Assembly: GCA_034620365.1 (NCBI GenBank)
Contig: JAQGEQ010000043.1
Location: 682,001 to 746,000 of the forward strand
DNA: 64,000 nt
Reading direction: 5' to 3'
Origin: Pegea sp. RAD2-039
Lineage: Eukaryota; Chordata; Thaliacea; Salpida; Salpidae
The notes beneath the pieces are model-generated. The model saw only the letters and a list, made by a program, of their open reading frames with translations, did no database searches and had not been told where the DNA came from. Position 1 is the stretch's first letter; the number at the start of each line of letters is the position of its first letter. This document shows, piece after piece, positions 12,201-24,461 of the stretch. The position numbers and the translations under genes were made by a program.

Positions 12201-15200
12201 GTTTAAAACTTGAACTTTGCTCTAATATAAATCGACTCCTTAGTATTTTTCACTTAGTGTAGTTACCACTACAAATAGTAAATTTCTAAATGATCATTGT
12301 GTCTTGCTTTGTTTTCAATATCATCACTCATAACACATCCAACATGGCTGTTCTCGGCCCAATCAGTGCTATTAAATGATTATTTATCATTTTCTTTATA
12401 AAAGTAACCTACCTTTCTATTACACTATATTTTTCCGAAAATACTTTCAGACTGTTCTTTCAAGTTTCAATGGCAATTATTTCTGCATTTTTCATTGTTT
12501 TTCAAGCTTTCAAATAAGTCAAAGTTTGGCAAAAGTCTTTTATAAATCTAAATACTCAACAGTTTTTTTAGACAAATGTCAAAATATGCAAAATTATCTA
12601 CAGAAACTCCAGTGACTTTCAGGGAGACGTCCTCTTATATCAAAGAGATTATGTAGATTTATTGGGACAATTAGTTTATCGACCTCTCTCTGATCCTACT
12701 GATGGAGCAGTTATCCGAGTCGCTGATCGAGAAAAACATATTTCAGCTGTCAAGTCTCTCATACGAACCATGAAAAAGAACAATTCAAATAAAATTGATT
12801 TTCCAATTCCTACTATCGGTAAAATAACACATTAGAATCTATTTCATCTAATCAACTTGCTTCAAAGGTAATAAGGAATTTGTGGATGAGTTTCAATTCG
12901 CTCATAATTTACCAAATGAAAGTATTCAGCTCGAATATTCTTGTCGTTACCTTGCTTCTGCTTTTGATGTTCTTCTAAATGAAGGTCCTGATGGTTCTAC
13001 AAACTTATTAAAATGGAAAGCTCTAATTGCTGCCAACTCAGATAATGTAATTTCTGTTTTATCTTCATGTACTGCAGCTTTGCTGTAATTTCATTTTTTA
13101 ATATAGCTTAATTGAAGAACAGTTTATAAATGACAAATATCTGCTGAACTATCTCTTGTTAGCAAATAGTCGCTTGTATTAAGAGATTTCAAACATGTAT
13201 GAGATCCTTCACATTTTTAACAACATTTATTTGATCAGTTTCAGTCAACTAATCAACTAAAGAAATACATTTTAGAAGAAATGCCAAATACTTACCGACC
13301 CTATGTTTGGCAAAAACTCATCTATCATTATGTCTTTGATTTAAGACAATCTTTAGGAGGAGACAGTTACTATCAAAGTCTTTTAGAAGTAAAAGATGAT
13401 TTCAAAGCAAAAGATAAAGTGAGAACTTGAAGACGATTCAACATCATTTAACGATCTTCATCTTTCAGGACTTTGCAAAGAACTTTAAACAAATAGTGAT
13501 GGATGTTCCGAGAACGATGCCTCGAAATAAAAGCTTCTGTTCGGATGACAATCGAATCAGGGAGAGCTTAGAACAAGTTTTAACCGCGTTCTCACTTCAC
13601 GCTCCTGACATCGGTTACTGTCAGGGCTTCAACTTCTTAGCAGGAGGAGCATTACTGTACCTTCAGGAAGAGGATGCTTTCTGGTACTTAACCATCTGCT
13701 TCCGAACCAAACCCACAACCATTTGTTTCAGGTTCCTCGTCTCAGTTGTCAAATTGATTTTTCCACCTGAATACTTTTTGAACGATCTCGCTGGTCTACG
13801 AGCTGACCAGGAAGTCCTTACTTCTATCGTAGCTGCTGAATGTCCACGTTTATCTGACCACCTCAGTAGGCACGCGCGCCACTTTGAGTTGAGTGTGGTG
13901 ACCACCAGTTGGTTTTTGGGTTTATTTTTTGACTGTATGCAATTCGGTGTAAGTTTCTTGATGTTTGTATCGATAAGATCATCGGCTGATCTTCATCATT
14001 CAGACTCTAGTGCGAGTCTGGGATTGTTTGCTGGCTTTTGGACATGAGGCTCTTTTTAGAATCTCATGTGCAATCCTACTCACATTTGAAGATAGGATCT
14101 TAGAGATCACGGAACCTTCTCAACTTCTTCATGCAGTGAAGAACTTGCCGAGATTGTGTGTCCGGAGTGATGAGCTGATCAAGGTGATCATCTCTCATCT
14201 TCCTTTGTGAAGCAAACTGATCTTTTGTAGACGGCTTTTTACGGATTGAACAAGTTTCCGAGCTGGGAGACTTTGCTGAAAGAGCGAAGTAAGAAAGAAG
14301 CGGAATTTGTTGGTGAGTTTAATGTCCGCCAAGAACAATGTCAAGAGTATAAAGAAAAGATCATGAAGGTTTGATGAGTTGACTTTGAAGACCTGAGATG
14401 AAAATCACTTCTTGTTGACAGATTGATAAAAAACTTCAAGATGGTGATGATGACAAACTTATCGTTGATAAAGCAACTACTGGTTTCGGTCGAAGTCTTC
14501 TATGTGCTAGTTGCGTGTTGACTGAATCATCTCAAATTTATGAAGTTAATTTGGATCTAAACATCATTTCAAATCTTGATTTTTACGTGAGTCATATCTT
14601 GAAAGCTTCTTGTGATAGCTGAATGTTTTGTTAGCTTTCAAAAGTCTTCGTAACTTGAAAATTGTCATTCAAACAATTCGGCTTGTGTTTGTAGATAGCT
14701 AAGCATGTGATGTGCTGTAAGCTGGCCAGTGAGGATGTTGTGATTGTTGGATTATTCACCGGTCAGCTTAAAGCTTATTCCATTTCTAAATGGTGTGTAT
14801 CAAACAGTTTTTTTGCTTTAATAAAAACTACTACTTCAGCAAAGTTTCCAAGTTTTTAGTCAACTTGATAAAAATATATATTTGAACAATAATCGAATTT
14901 ACAGGATATCACTTCTATCATCTTTTAATTTGTTTCAAAATTAGTTTCTCGTGAGAAAATATTTGTTTTTTTGCTTCGGAAATCATCCATTCAATTTGAT
15001 TTTCAAATTATTTTCAATACTCATCTGCTTCCTGGATTTTATTCTTGTAGATTATATGTCAATAGGATATCTTGTAGATTGAATTCACTACTTCTACAAC
15101 TGACTTCTTATCTTAGTCTAGTTTATTTGTCGAGTGTTTTTATTTGATGCCCGATTTGTGTAAATAAAACAAGTTTTTGATCAGCTTTGAGCGTTGGAGT

Positions 15201-16885
15201 ATGTCCTTATCTTATGTGGTGTTATCAGTGGAAGTTACTGATGAAAATATCTTCGTGGGAACAGCTGATTGCAGACTCCATGTCTTAAAAGTTGGTTGTT
15301 TGTATGATTGAGTAGTTACATGGATAAAATATTCAATTTTCAATAAACAAATTACTAATTAAACATAAACATTAATGTGATAGAAACCCAACTTTTAAAG
15401 AATTCTACAATCAAGAATCTTATTTGTCATTTACACTTCAATTTGCAAATACTAACCACAAATACTTGATTGCAGAAAACTGAGGGTATGGGTAAACCAT
15501 GTTTGATGGAAACTACAACTTTTAGTGATTCTCCTTCATGTATGTGTTTGATTCCATCACAATCTAGTTTGTGGGTATCAGCTGGTCCTGGAATCTACAT
15601 CATCGACACAATGTAACCACCGACAGACACTTCACTTCATTTGTTAAAACTTTCTGTTTACAGCTCCAAAGAGACTGTTGGTTTCTTTCTGGTCTCTGTC
15701 CACAAGGACCAGATATCTGCCATGTATCATTGGACTATCGATAGTGACAAGGAGGGCTGCGAGCCACGTCAACTTGTTTGGATTGTCCTCGAAAGTTCTC
15801 CTGTCATTCAACTTTTGGACGCTTGTAATTTCAAAGCTGGTCCAATTCTTGTGTTTGACACACGAGCAAATACCAGTTTGTCGTTGCGCCAACCTATGAT
15901 GGTTGGTTTTGTTGTTAGAAGTTGATCATTTAGCTGAGTGTTGATTGTTTCAATAGAGAGATGATGCAAGTAACTTGGATGACAGTTCAGCTTACATTAT
16001 GAGCATCTCATCACTTTCATGTCAACAGTTGTGGTTGTCAACTAATGATGGTCACCTGAAACGCTACCAAGTTGACATGGTAACAACTGAACGAGATGTA
16101 AGTCCAGATGTATAAAAGCAGTTTGTTCAAGTCTTGATTTTAGGTTGAAGAAGCTGTCGAAAGTATAGAAGATGAGGATCCATCAAGTCCGGTTGTAGTC
16201 CCTGATGGCAAACCTCAGTTCTCGATGACTCTTCTTTCAGATAAGAACATCTCCGACAAACCGATTCGAGTTTTAGTAACTTGCAAGTGGGTTGCAGCAA
16301 ACATGTAATCAATATGAAAATTACATTTCTTCTTATTTCAGTAACTCTATTTTATCTGCATCTGGTTGCTATGGTGATGAGAACACTGTAAAGCGATGGT
16401 ATCCTGATGAAGATGAACCTGTTGCTGTGACAACTTGTCAAGAAGACGACGACACCTCGGTCAATATTCTTTTGACGAGGTTCCAACTTTTAATCTTTGT
16501 CTCAAAACATTCATTTAACAAACTTGTATGTAGTGATGATGGACAGTCTTTTGAAGAAGATGTTCCTCATGATCTCGACTCTATTCATCTTCAATCTACT
16601 TCAATCAATCTCAGCTCTAGTCTGCCTCATCTGCCAGAACCTGGAGTTCAACTCCGTGCATCCAAACACAAATTGAATCCACGGAATCGGACTTCTGCAT
16701 TTGAAATCGGAAGTGAAGAAAACCAACAATTTCTTCCAATGTCTAAATCATACAGCACTCTTGGTGGACAAAGTGACAACAAAAACTCAGGTGAGACCTG
16801 GAAGTCGCTTAAAAACGCTGCTACGAACGCTGTCAATAACTACAAAGACAAAGGAGGTCTCAGGAAATTTATTTTTGGTAAATAA
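9275..16885 (+). CDS. TBC1D2-like Rab GTPase-activating protein with C-terminal propeller-like region
   Basis: Predicted to stimulate GTP hydrolysis by a Rab on endosomal membranes. Exons: 9275-9314, 9803-10001, 10121-10238, 10836-10872, 10937-11169, 11518-11642, 11829-11975, 12604-12818, 12868-13046, 13245-13418, 13469-13948, 14004-14183, 14231-14368, 14422-14586, 14695-14792, 15185-15290, 15476-15612, 15664-15901, 15957-16097, 16144-16286, 16342-16885. All phases join and the sum is 1278 codons plus stop. A PH domain (about 2-115) starts KGWMSCF and has W in EFNNWVTTLQ. It is followed by a serine-rich linker, coiled coil (about 210-300), a DEFQF pre-TBC segment and the TBC domain (about 430-700). 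Both catalytic fingers are present: R504 in IVMDVPR and Q541 in YCQG. After about residue 755 come beta-rich segments (VVIVGLFTGQLKAYS, NIFVGTADCRLHVL, SLWVSAGPGIYIIDT, QLWLSTNDGHLKRYQ) that resemble propeller blades. Typical TBC1D2 proteins stop soon after TBC. Exons 1 and 4 are small and less certain. Confidence 0.88.
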
Positions 16886-18169
16886 ACTTTGAAGAAACTG
16901 AAATTGAATTCACACTAGCCAATAATAGCCACCATCTGTTGCTTTCTGAGCTTCGGTGGTTTGCAAATCTGCTACATTCAAACTTTGTAACTTTTTTTAT
17001 ATTCCATATGTGTGCTACATCATCAAATCTCTTATCGTTGATCTCAAAAGTGCTGTGTAATATCCTCCGGTTCTTGTTTGTGCCTTCTTGTTGTAAATTG
17101 TTCAATTTTGTAATTACAAACTTAATTCTTATAATTCCTCTTTTATCTAAAAAACTGAGCAAAGTAATTGAAGCAGTCTTGAAGCATCAATCGATTTGAC
17201 ATCTTCCATCTAATAATCACCAAAATGGGATTTTTTTGGATTGTCGATTTTTTACATTTCCGTTTTAAATCCGTACTCAAAACATTATCATGTCTTTCTT
17301 CATTTTTAGCAAATCAATTTTCCATTTTAGCTACTACTTTTGCTTACTATTTCGGTACATCTATTTTGATCGCATGCTTCTTTAATTGAAACAAATATTT
17401 AATTTGTTTCTTGTTTTCACATTTTTGTTGTAAATAAATCTTTGATTTTGCCGATTTTCTAAATTGAAATCTTTATTTTTGGGCATATGAATAAAACGAT
17501 CCAGTGATTCGTGAAGTCCAAGTGATTTATGATGAAGTCATAAGCATCTTGAGCAAATTTTTTGGAAATTTAAAAAATCGTTTCCTGCAGAATATTTTGA
17601 AAATTTCATCATTTAGCTAATTATAGAAGATATCTGATTCATCTTTTAACTTACTTTTTATTCTCAACCAAGTCTTTCTAAATTGAAATGTCTCAATTAC
17701 AATATTTTAGTAATGAAATTGTAGATGGCTTGCAAGTAACCAACTTGTTTAATATCAAACCGAAAAAGTCAACTTGACAATAAACAGGACTTGCCAAATT
17801 GACAAATTCGTTATTTAAGAAGTAATTTTTACTTTCAGGAAAATAAATTAGACATTTTTGTTTAATTCATTCTGAGATGCTTTCTCAAATTATTTGAACA
17901 GCTGTTTAGTTCGTGTTTTTCAAAGCAACAAAAATATTTTTCATATCATAGTGCCTAGAAAATAATCAAATTATATCTTAGCTCTCATTTTAGAAAAAAT
18001 AAAATGTGAAATATTAGTGTTTGAAAATTCAGCTTTAATATTTATTTTAAAGTAAATAATTTTTTGCAAATAAAATAACTTTGAATATTAATCTCATTGA
18101 CACTAATTTTTCAAATTCATTTTAACTTTATATTTTTACTAAATATTGTAAATATTCTTCATACGAGCC
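16886..18169. other. Intergenic, nothing recognised
   Basis: 3' flank of the Rab GAP gene and AT-rich spacer. Short open stretches on both strands overlap each other and have no family resemblance. Confidence 0.4.
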
Positions 18170-18440
18170 CAGGTGGACACATATTTGTCCATAAAAATCC
18201 CGGGTAGAAGGGCATTCTAAGTCTGGTTAATGACACTTCTAGGAGATGCAAAACTCCGAATTTACAGCCAAAGGTTCTGTACCCAGTGTTGTTCTGGCAG
18301 CTCCTGCGACGTCAGCTGGATGTAGCTGCATCAGTTTGTCTGTTCCGCTGCATAACCTAACTGGCATGGAATCTTGCTGCATGGGCAACAGCTGGATCTC
18401 CATAATTTCTACACTGGCTTACAGCATTGACCGCTCTTAT
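18170..18440. repeat. Dispersed repeat, copy 1 (unclassified mobile-element remnant)
   Basis: A GC-richer island in AT-rich surroundings. The part at about 18300-18395 matches, in reverse complement, 35757-35830: both share variants of TCAGTTTGTCTGTTCC, then CTGCATAACCT, then CTGCATGGGCAACA. It therefore belongs to a multicopy family. The short open frame across it (18246-18488) is probably not a gene. I cannot assign it to a class. Confidence 0.55.
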
Positions 18441-20580
18441 CCGAAGCAGGCCATTTCTTCAATGTTAAATTTATTTTATAGAGTTTAGACCTTTGAAACT
18501 ATAATTTATCTTTTAAACAATTTTTAGTACAAATACTTTTGTAAATGTGGTATTATGGGTTGAATAATAATGCTAAGTAGCAGAAAATTTAGTTTCAGTT
18601 AAACTTGTTTCTACCAACCTCTTAAGCTTTCTAGTTTGAAGTTTAACAAAAAGTATTTTGAAATTGAATCAAGCTTCAATTTATTTATTAACTTTTAAAG
18701 TCTAACTTTTTATTAAGAAAAACTCTGTTTTTTTAAAAGTAATTTCCACTGTTCTGTTTACATTTAAAATTTTTTCCTAAGAACTGTTTTTTAAGTAAAT
18801 CCTAAAGTATGAATGATTTTTAAAAGAGTTTAATGTTTTACAAATTTTTTTGTTTAACTTGAAAAAAGACTAATCAGGTAGAATTTTCTAAAAAATACCT
18901 ATTACCTAAAAACCCACAAATTCGTTGTAAGAAAAGCATTTTAGTAAACAACTAATAATATTTCGAAAACTGAATGTTTGGCAAAAACGGAATACCCGAA
19001 GTTCAACTTTTAAAGTCCTCAAATTTTAGAAAATAATTTTTAAAACCTTATGTCTTAACTAGAATAACAAAGAATAAATTAAACCAAATTAATGAAAATG
19101 TTAATTTCAAGCTCTATTTAAAAAAGATTTCAAATCGATTTAACATCAGATTAGGTTTATTGATTTGTTTTAAATAGATAAAGTGAATCAGTGAGTAGAA
19201 GATTTTAAATAATTTTCTTATTTAATGAAATTTGCTTTTTCGATTTTTTTTATTGAAATATAAAATCAAAAGCTGCTGGTAAAAATTACGTTTATTGTAA
19301 TTTTTAAAGTTTCATCAACAGCATGCAAACTAAAAAGTAATGAATTTGCGTGAAAGTAGTCCTTATGTACATATAAGGCTAATTTTTTAGCTTAAAAGTT
19401 TTTATCACAACATTTTGGTTTGTAATTCATAAAGTTTTGAGAAAACTTTTATGAATTTTCAAGACCTGCTTCTTTTTAAGAACCATATTGTAGGGTCAAT
19501 TTTATTTTCTGAAAATTGTTCTTGAAGCAAAACTACATCTTTAAATTGTAAAATATCTAAATTAAGGTTGCTGCTTATTAAAACAATTCATTCTTGAATT
19601 ATCGAAGTTAATTTCAGATATAACTGCTGGTGTTTAGATGCAAGGCTTTTCCTGTTCAAAATCATTTAGGATTAAATTCTGGTTTCTTGAGAATAAATAA
19701 GATAATCCAATTGACATTTATTTCTAAATAAGTTACAAACCTCCCAGATTCTTCTGTTTCAATTACTTTCAAGTAATCAATGCAAATAATCTAAATTTCC
19801 TGAGAAGTGTATCGAATGCCACCTAGATGATTTTTTGATGAATAATTATTAAGCAAGTTGTTCAAAATTATGTTCTAAGCTCATAATGTAACTCTAAAAT
19901 ATATTTAGACATTTTATTGATATTTTTTGAGTAAATCATTTTTGATTTAAAAATAATCTCGTGGTCCCTATTTATACTGAAATACTTATTAAATGTAAGA
20001 TTTATTTAAATAAACTTCAAAAGAATTTATGCTAAATAAATATAGTTGATAAACTTATTTTTATATTAAATTACAAAAGTTTTAACTAAATGATTATTTT
20101 TAATAATTATCTCAATTAAAAATCATTTAGCACAAAATAAAATTGAAATAAGATGTAATCGATTCAGGTAGAGTTAAAATAAATGTTTAAAATCTAGTTT
20201 ATAAATAATAGCTAAAAACAACTGAAAGATGATTTAAAAAGTTGATAACTGAAGTTTTTTTTTAAATTTAGTTAGCTGTAAATTATAAATTATTGATTGT
20301 CATCAGAAAACTAATAACAATAAGTAGTTTGAGCAATTGAATGTAATTTATCAAAAATATGACAATTGTTTGTTGAAAGTACTAAGTATACTTGACTGCT
20401 ATTGATTTTTACGATTCAGTATTATGTAAAAAATGTCATCTTAATTTAAGCCTGTACTGAGCTTGTACATATTTTTTCTAAAGTAAAACTGAAACAATCA
20501 GAAAGTTGAATTTTCTATAAATCATCAAGCACAAAGAATTCAATAGAGATAAATATTTATTACTACTGACGCCGGTAATC
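18441..20580. other. Intergenic, nothing recognised
   Basis: About 2.1 kb of AT-rich sequence without open frames of interest, RNA genes or clear repeats. Confidence 0.4.
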
Positions 20581-20817
20581 ATAAATATTGCTACCAACAA
20601 AACCCGTAACCGTCACCATCATTTGCTTCATTTACTACATTCACTAAAAAGAATCATTTCTAAAGCCGAAAAGTCGGCAAATAGAAGCTACAATCGATTG
20701 CACAGGGTTTCAGCTGATGGAAATATGAATGAGGGAATATTAAGCAAGTTTATCTTAGATTTAACTAGAAAAAATGTCATTCAAATTTCAAATTCTGCCA
20801 AGTCTGTTGCTTTATAG
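20581..20817 (+). pseudogene. Unrecognised small open frame, possibly histone-fold (H2B-like) remnant
   Basis: The frame reads basic residues (KTRNRHHH), then SLKRIISKAEKSANRSYNRL, then HRVSADGNMNEGILSKFILD and LTRKNVIQISNSAKSVAL before a stop. The order (basic tail, R-SY, V-x-x-D-x-x-M, amphipathic helix SKFILDL) loosely resembles histone H2B up to the middle of its long helix. There is no in-frame ATG and the rest of an H2B is missing. Base composition is less AT-rich than the flanks. It ends 8 bases from the convergent CRELD stop. It could equally be an exon or a fragment of something else. Confidence 0.2.
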
Positions 20818-20824
20818 GACTTTT

Positions 20825-20955
20825 TTACAATTCTTGTTTAGTTTCTTCATCATTTGAAGCTTCATCTTTTTTTTCTTCGGATTTTTCTTCAGTTTTTGCT
20901 TCAGTTTCAGTATTGGATTCTTCTTTCTTCTCTTCTTTTTCTTCTTCTTTTTTCA
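20825..20955 (-). CDS. CRELD: CRELD alternative last exon: soluble ER form
   Basis: Begins after an acceptor ending TTAG with two bases that complete the same phase-1 codon (G plus TG) used by the membrane exon. It therefore joins in frame to the exon ending at 21545. It encodes a highly charged Lys/Glu tail without a hydrophobic segment, ending ETKQEL. KQEL is close to KDEL, and an acidic tail plus KDEL-type end is usual for soluble ER chaperones. This corresponds to CRELD2. Confidence 0.75.
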
Positions 20956-23900
20956 CTAACACAGAAAAGATTACGTGATAATTGTAGATAGGTTATGCAT
21001 AAGTTGAAACCAGTTAATTGTCATTATCAGTTATCACAATTAACAAAATGAAAAAGTAAAAATATCAAAAAATGTGATAAAACATTTTGATCAAATCAAA
21101 TTGAGCATAACTACAAGATTATTTGTCAAAAATAATTCTCACAAAATACAACGACACTAAAATAAAAGAAACTTTATAGCTCCGAATGCAGATGCTTGTG
21201 AGAATCTTTATATTTAATTTCAGCCATGAGCCAGTAGTAGATAGAGATGAAAATACTCAGAAAAAAAATCAAATTCCAAAAAATATTTCCAGATGCAGCT
21301 GCCGTGCCAACGATGCAAATGACAACAGCAGCTATCAGTCGCTTCAAATCTTCATCACTTAGACCTTCATCTTCTATAACTTCCGAGTGTTTACTCTTAG
21401 ATGGTTTGCTGGTGGTTTTTTCAACCGTTTTCTCTGCACCATTAACGAAATGTGTTCATAGGTCGCTAAATCAGCACCATGAGACACAAACTAAAGTTTC
21501 TGATCTACAAATCTACTTCTAACTGTCAGCTTCCCTCCCCTTACCATCAACTTGTGGTTTTCGAAGACGATTAGGAAGGAATCGTGAATAAATAGCTGGG
21601 TCAGGTTGACATTGACCAGTTGTTGGGTCGCGACGGAAGAATCGTGCACATTCACATTTATAATGACCAATTGTGTTTATACATTGCTCATACATGCCCA
21701 AGCAAATAGCTCCGCTTGCACATTCATCAATATCTGTATTTGCAAATGATCAAACATGCGTTGCTGTTTTCAGTTGATTCATGAAATGTGATTAAATTTG
21801 AATCATTTAAACAAACTTAAAAGAACAAAATTAAAAGCTGCTAAAAGCATGACATTAAGAGAAAAAACTTGTTGTTATTTTCTCACAGAAATTAATTCCG
21901 AAATTTAAAGCAAATTTGTTGTTTAGCATTTTAGTTTAAATCAAGCAAACTAGCACCATAAGCAGAAAAATAGAACCACACCATAGCGAGAACCTATCAA
22001 TATGAATGATTGGAGATTGTTTTACTGAATAGTTTATTTGCAAATGAGAAATGACCTAAGATGAAATGATGATCGGTTAAAATAAAACATTTTAACATTT
22101 TGAAATGGATCTTTTTTATGAGTGAATTTTAGTTTTAACCTGAACATAAATAAGGCAATTTCATAATATTTCCAGGCTTGCAGGCTGTGCAGTGGCCTTT
22201 AGATGGTCCAAAACAGGACTCACAACCAGGGTGACATTCTTTAAAAGACGAAGGTTCTCTTGTTAGTACAAGAGCCAAAGAAAACAGTTCATAAATCATT
22301 TGGATTATGATCTGATTATTGAAGACAGTTTGCTACAAGTTGCTGCAGTAGCAGTGCAAAACCTTGACAGATAAATGGTGCTCTCATAATAGCTCCTTGT
22401 ACACATTCAAAACAGTGACGGTTTGTTGGACCGTAACAACGAGTGCAGAGCGAACTGCAATTCCATGCTAGTAGTACGAATGTTGATTAGCAAGTTACAA
22501 AAATAAACTGATCAACAAGTCGGTTTCCAACATGCAACCATGAGACGGTGACTTTATAAAATGTTAATTTTTTCTATAGTTTTTCAGAAGTATTAGTTGT
22601 TAACTGAAGGGGAAAGAAGCTGACTTTATTATAATGATGGTTGAGAATGAATTTTATAAAAGATTTAAGAAAAAAATTTAAATTAAATAAAGGAGACTAG
22701 AAGTTATAAATGAAGACATGGGGTCGTTTGAGCTTTGACTTGTTAACTTGAAAATATCTGAATTGTTTGTCACTTACGTTCACAGGTGTAAGAGCCTTCA
22801 GTGTTGGCACAATACTCGCCAACTGGGCAAAGATCGCTTTGTTCAACACATTCGTTGATATCAACGCATGTAACTGTTTGTTTTTTTTCTTCTTCGCCTT
22901 CGACAGCTTCTGTAGGTTCAGAGGCTGTTCCCTCTCGATATCCAGTAGAACAAGTTAAACATTCAGTTTCATTAGCACTCAGGCAGCTTTCACAACCAAT
23001 TGCACAAGCTTCAATCACAAAACAATCGATTGAAAAAGTCAATTATGATGAGATTGCAGAAATGAAGTTAGACTTACGTGAACACATAGTATACGTGTCA
23101 TTACTGAAACTTTTGAAGTGGCGTGAGCCACAATCGTTGCAAAGCTCTCCAGAATAACCCTCATCACAGACACAAACACCCTTTCCTTGCTTATCACCGC
23201 TACCCTGAAGTAGAAATCGATACTCTTTTTGTGAGCAGCATCATGTTGAAGAGTTATTTAGGATATTGATACTTCAAGGGTTGTTATCATGAGTTTAATC
23301 ATAACCATCAATCAATTTGGGAAATCAAGTTTTATCATTTTCAATATCAAATGTTGGATTTGTTGATTTTGTATTAAACTTTGATCATCAATGTTGATAA
23401 AAACAATTTAATGAGCCAGTCATATAGGAAAAAGAACAAAAAAACACTAACTTCACATTTTCCATTTCCAAAGCAAATATCTCCATTTTCATTTGCTGGA
23501 CAATCTTAAATGAAAGATTAAAATTATTTATGACTAAAACAAATAAGAATCCTCTAGTGATGAAAATGCACTTCACCTGCACAGTCTTCACCAAACTTTC
23601 CATCAGGACAACAAACTAATAATAAAAAATTGATTAAATTAACTGCTGTTTAAATTACTTAACATTTTTTACAAAATATGATTTTTAAAGTGAGATAATA
23701 TAAAGAAATAAAGGTATCATTATAAAAATGGAACTTTATCTTTTATTATTAACTCTTTAAATGAAATAGTAATATTTATTTAGTTTGGAAGATCTCAATG
23801 AACTTCCACAAAGAAATAAAAAAATAGATAATTCATAAACCTGCTGCTTGTTCAATACAGAGATACTCATGAAGAGATTTTTCATCTTGCCTAAAAGTTT

Positions 23901-24461
23901 AAAATAACTAATTTGAAATATAATAGCATCTAAAATTAATAGAAAATAATAAAATATATAAAAAATACTGATTTACTCAAATTTTCAAATAATGCAAAGA
24001 AAAATGTTTTTAATAAAAGTTATTATTTGAAGTTCACTTACATCGTCTTATACCATGTTTCAATTGCTTCTTCTTTCTCTGATGCAAGTTCATTACATCT
24101 GAAGTTATCTTTGGCACAGGCAGATTCCAACACTTCTACAAGTCGAGTCTCACTGACTTTATACTTCAAATTCTTCTTTTCTTCCCATGCAGTATCTCCA
24201 CCACCAAAGTTTTTGTTTTTGGTTTGGTCTAAACCCTAGATAATAATAAAAAATTAACTTTTGTTTTAAATAAATAAGTAAACAATTGAAAACTAATAAC
24301 TACAAAATCATTGAAATCTAAAAACATTTTAATCTTTATGTAAATAACACCTTTAGTATTCCATCAACTAAGTCCTTGCAACCCTGACAGGGAGACTTTG
24401 TTTCAGCAGCTGATGATAAAGCAGCTACAGTCATAATAAGAAAAATTGTGTAAAACTCCAT
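20825..24461 (-). CDS. CRELD: CRELD (cysteine-rich with EGF-like domains) with two alternative last exons
   Basis: ER protein family; CRELD proteins assist folding of secreted and membrane proteins. Shared exons (minus): 24461-24351, 24235-24042, 23890-23841, 23615-23577, 23504-23452, 23204-23078, 23008-22778, 22467-22363, 22238-22140, 21733-21545. The last exon is either 21433-21174 (485 residues in total) or 20955-20825 (442 residues). All phases agree. The protein starts with a signal peptide (about 1-19), then a CQGC motif (C25, C28). The CRELD domain follows with [11 protein letters not shown] and [13 protein letters not shown], then WYKTM, LCIEQ and [11 protein letters not shown]. Next come an EGF region ([21 protein letters not shown]), furin-like CxxC repeats and two calcium-binding EGF modules (DINEC, DIDEC). 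Human CRELD1 and CRELD2 are separate genes; here one locus encodes both layouts. Confidence 0.93.
21174..21433 (-). CDS. CRELD: CRELD alternative last exon: membrane form
   Basis: Joined to the exon ending at 21545 by a phase-1 split codon (G plus AG). It encodes a lysine/serine-rich linker, an acidic stretch, then two hydrophobic segments, [17 protein letters not shown] and [20 protein letters not shown], and a short tail ending KHLHSEL. Two segments would place the C-terminus on the same side as the EGF domains, that is in the ER lumen. HSEL resembles a KDEL-type retrieval signal. This matches the CRELD1 layout of a C-terminal membrane hairpin. Confidence 0.85.

Noticed and set aside
12604..12622. 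Reading the Rab GAP exon from the acceptor at 12622
   Set aside because: It breaks phase with the preceding coiled-coil exon; the acceptor at 12603 restores it without any extra exon.
15644..15899. Open frames on both strands over the Rab GAP exon at 15664-15901
   Set aside because: They are shadows of that exon; the frame that joins both neighbouring exons in phase is the real one.
22801..23157. Plus-strand frame of 118 codons
   Set aside because: Antisense to CRELD exons with conserved cysteines; it crosses their introns and has no family resemblance.
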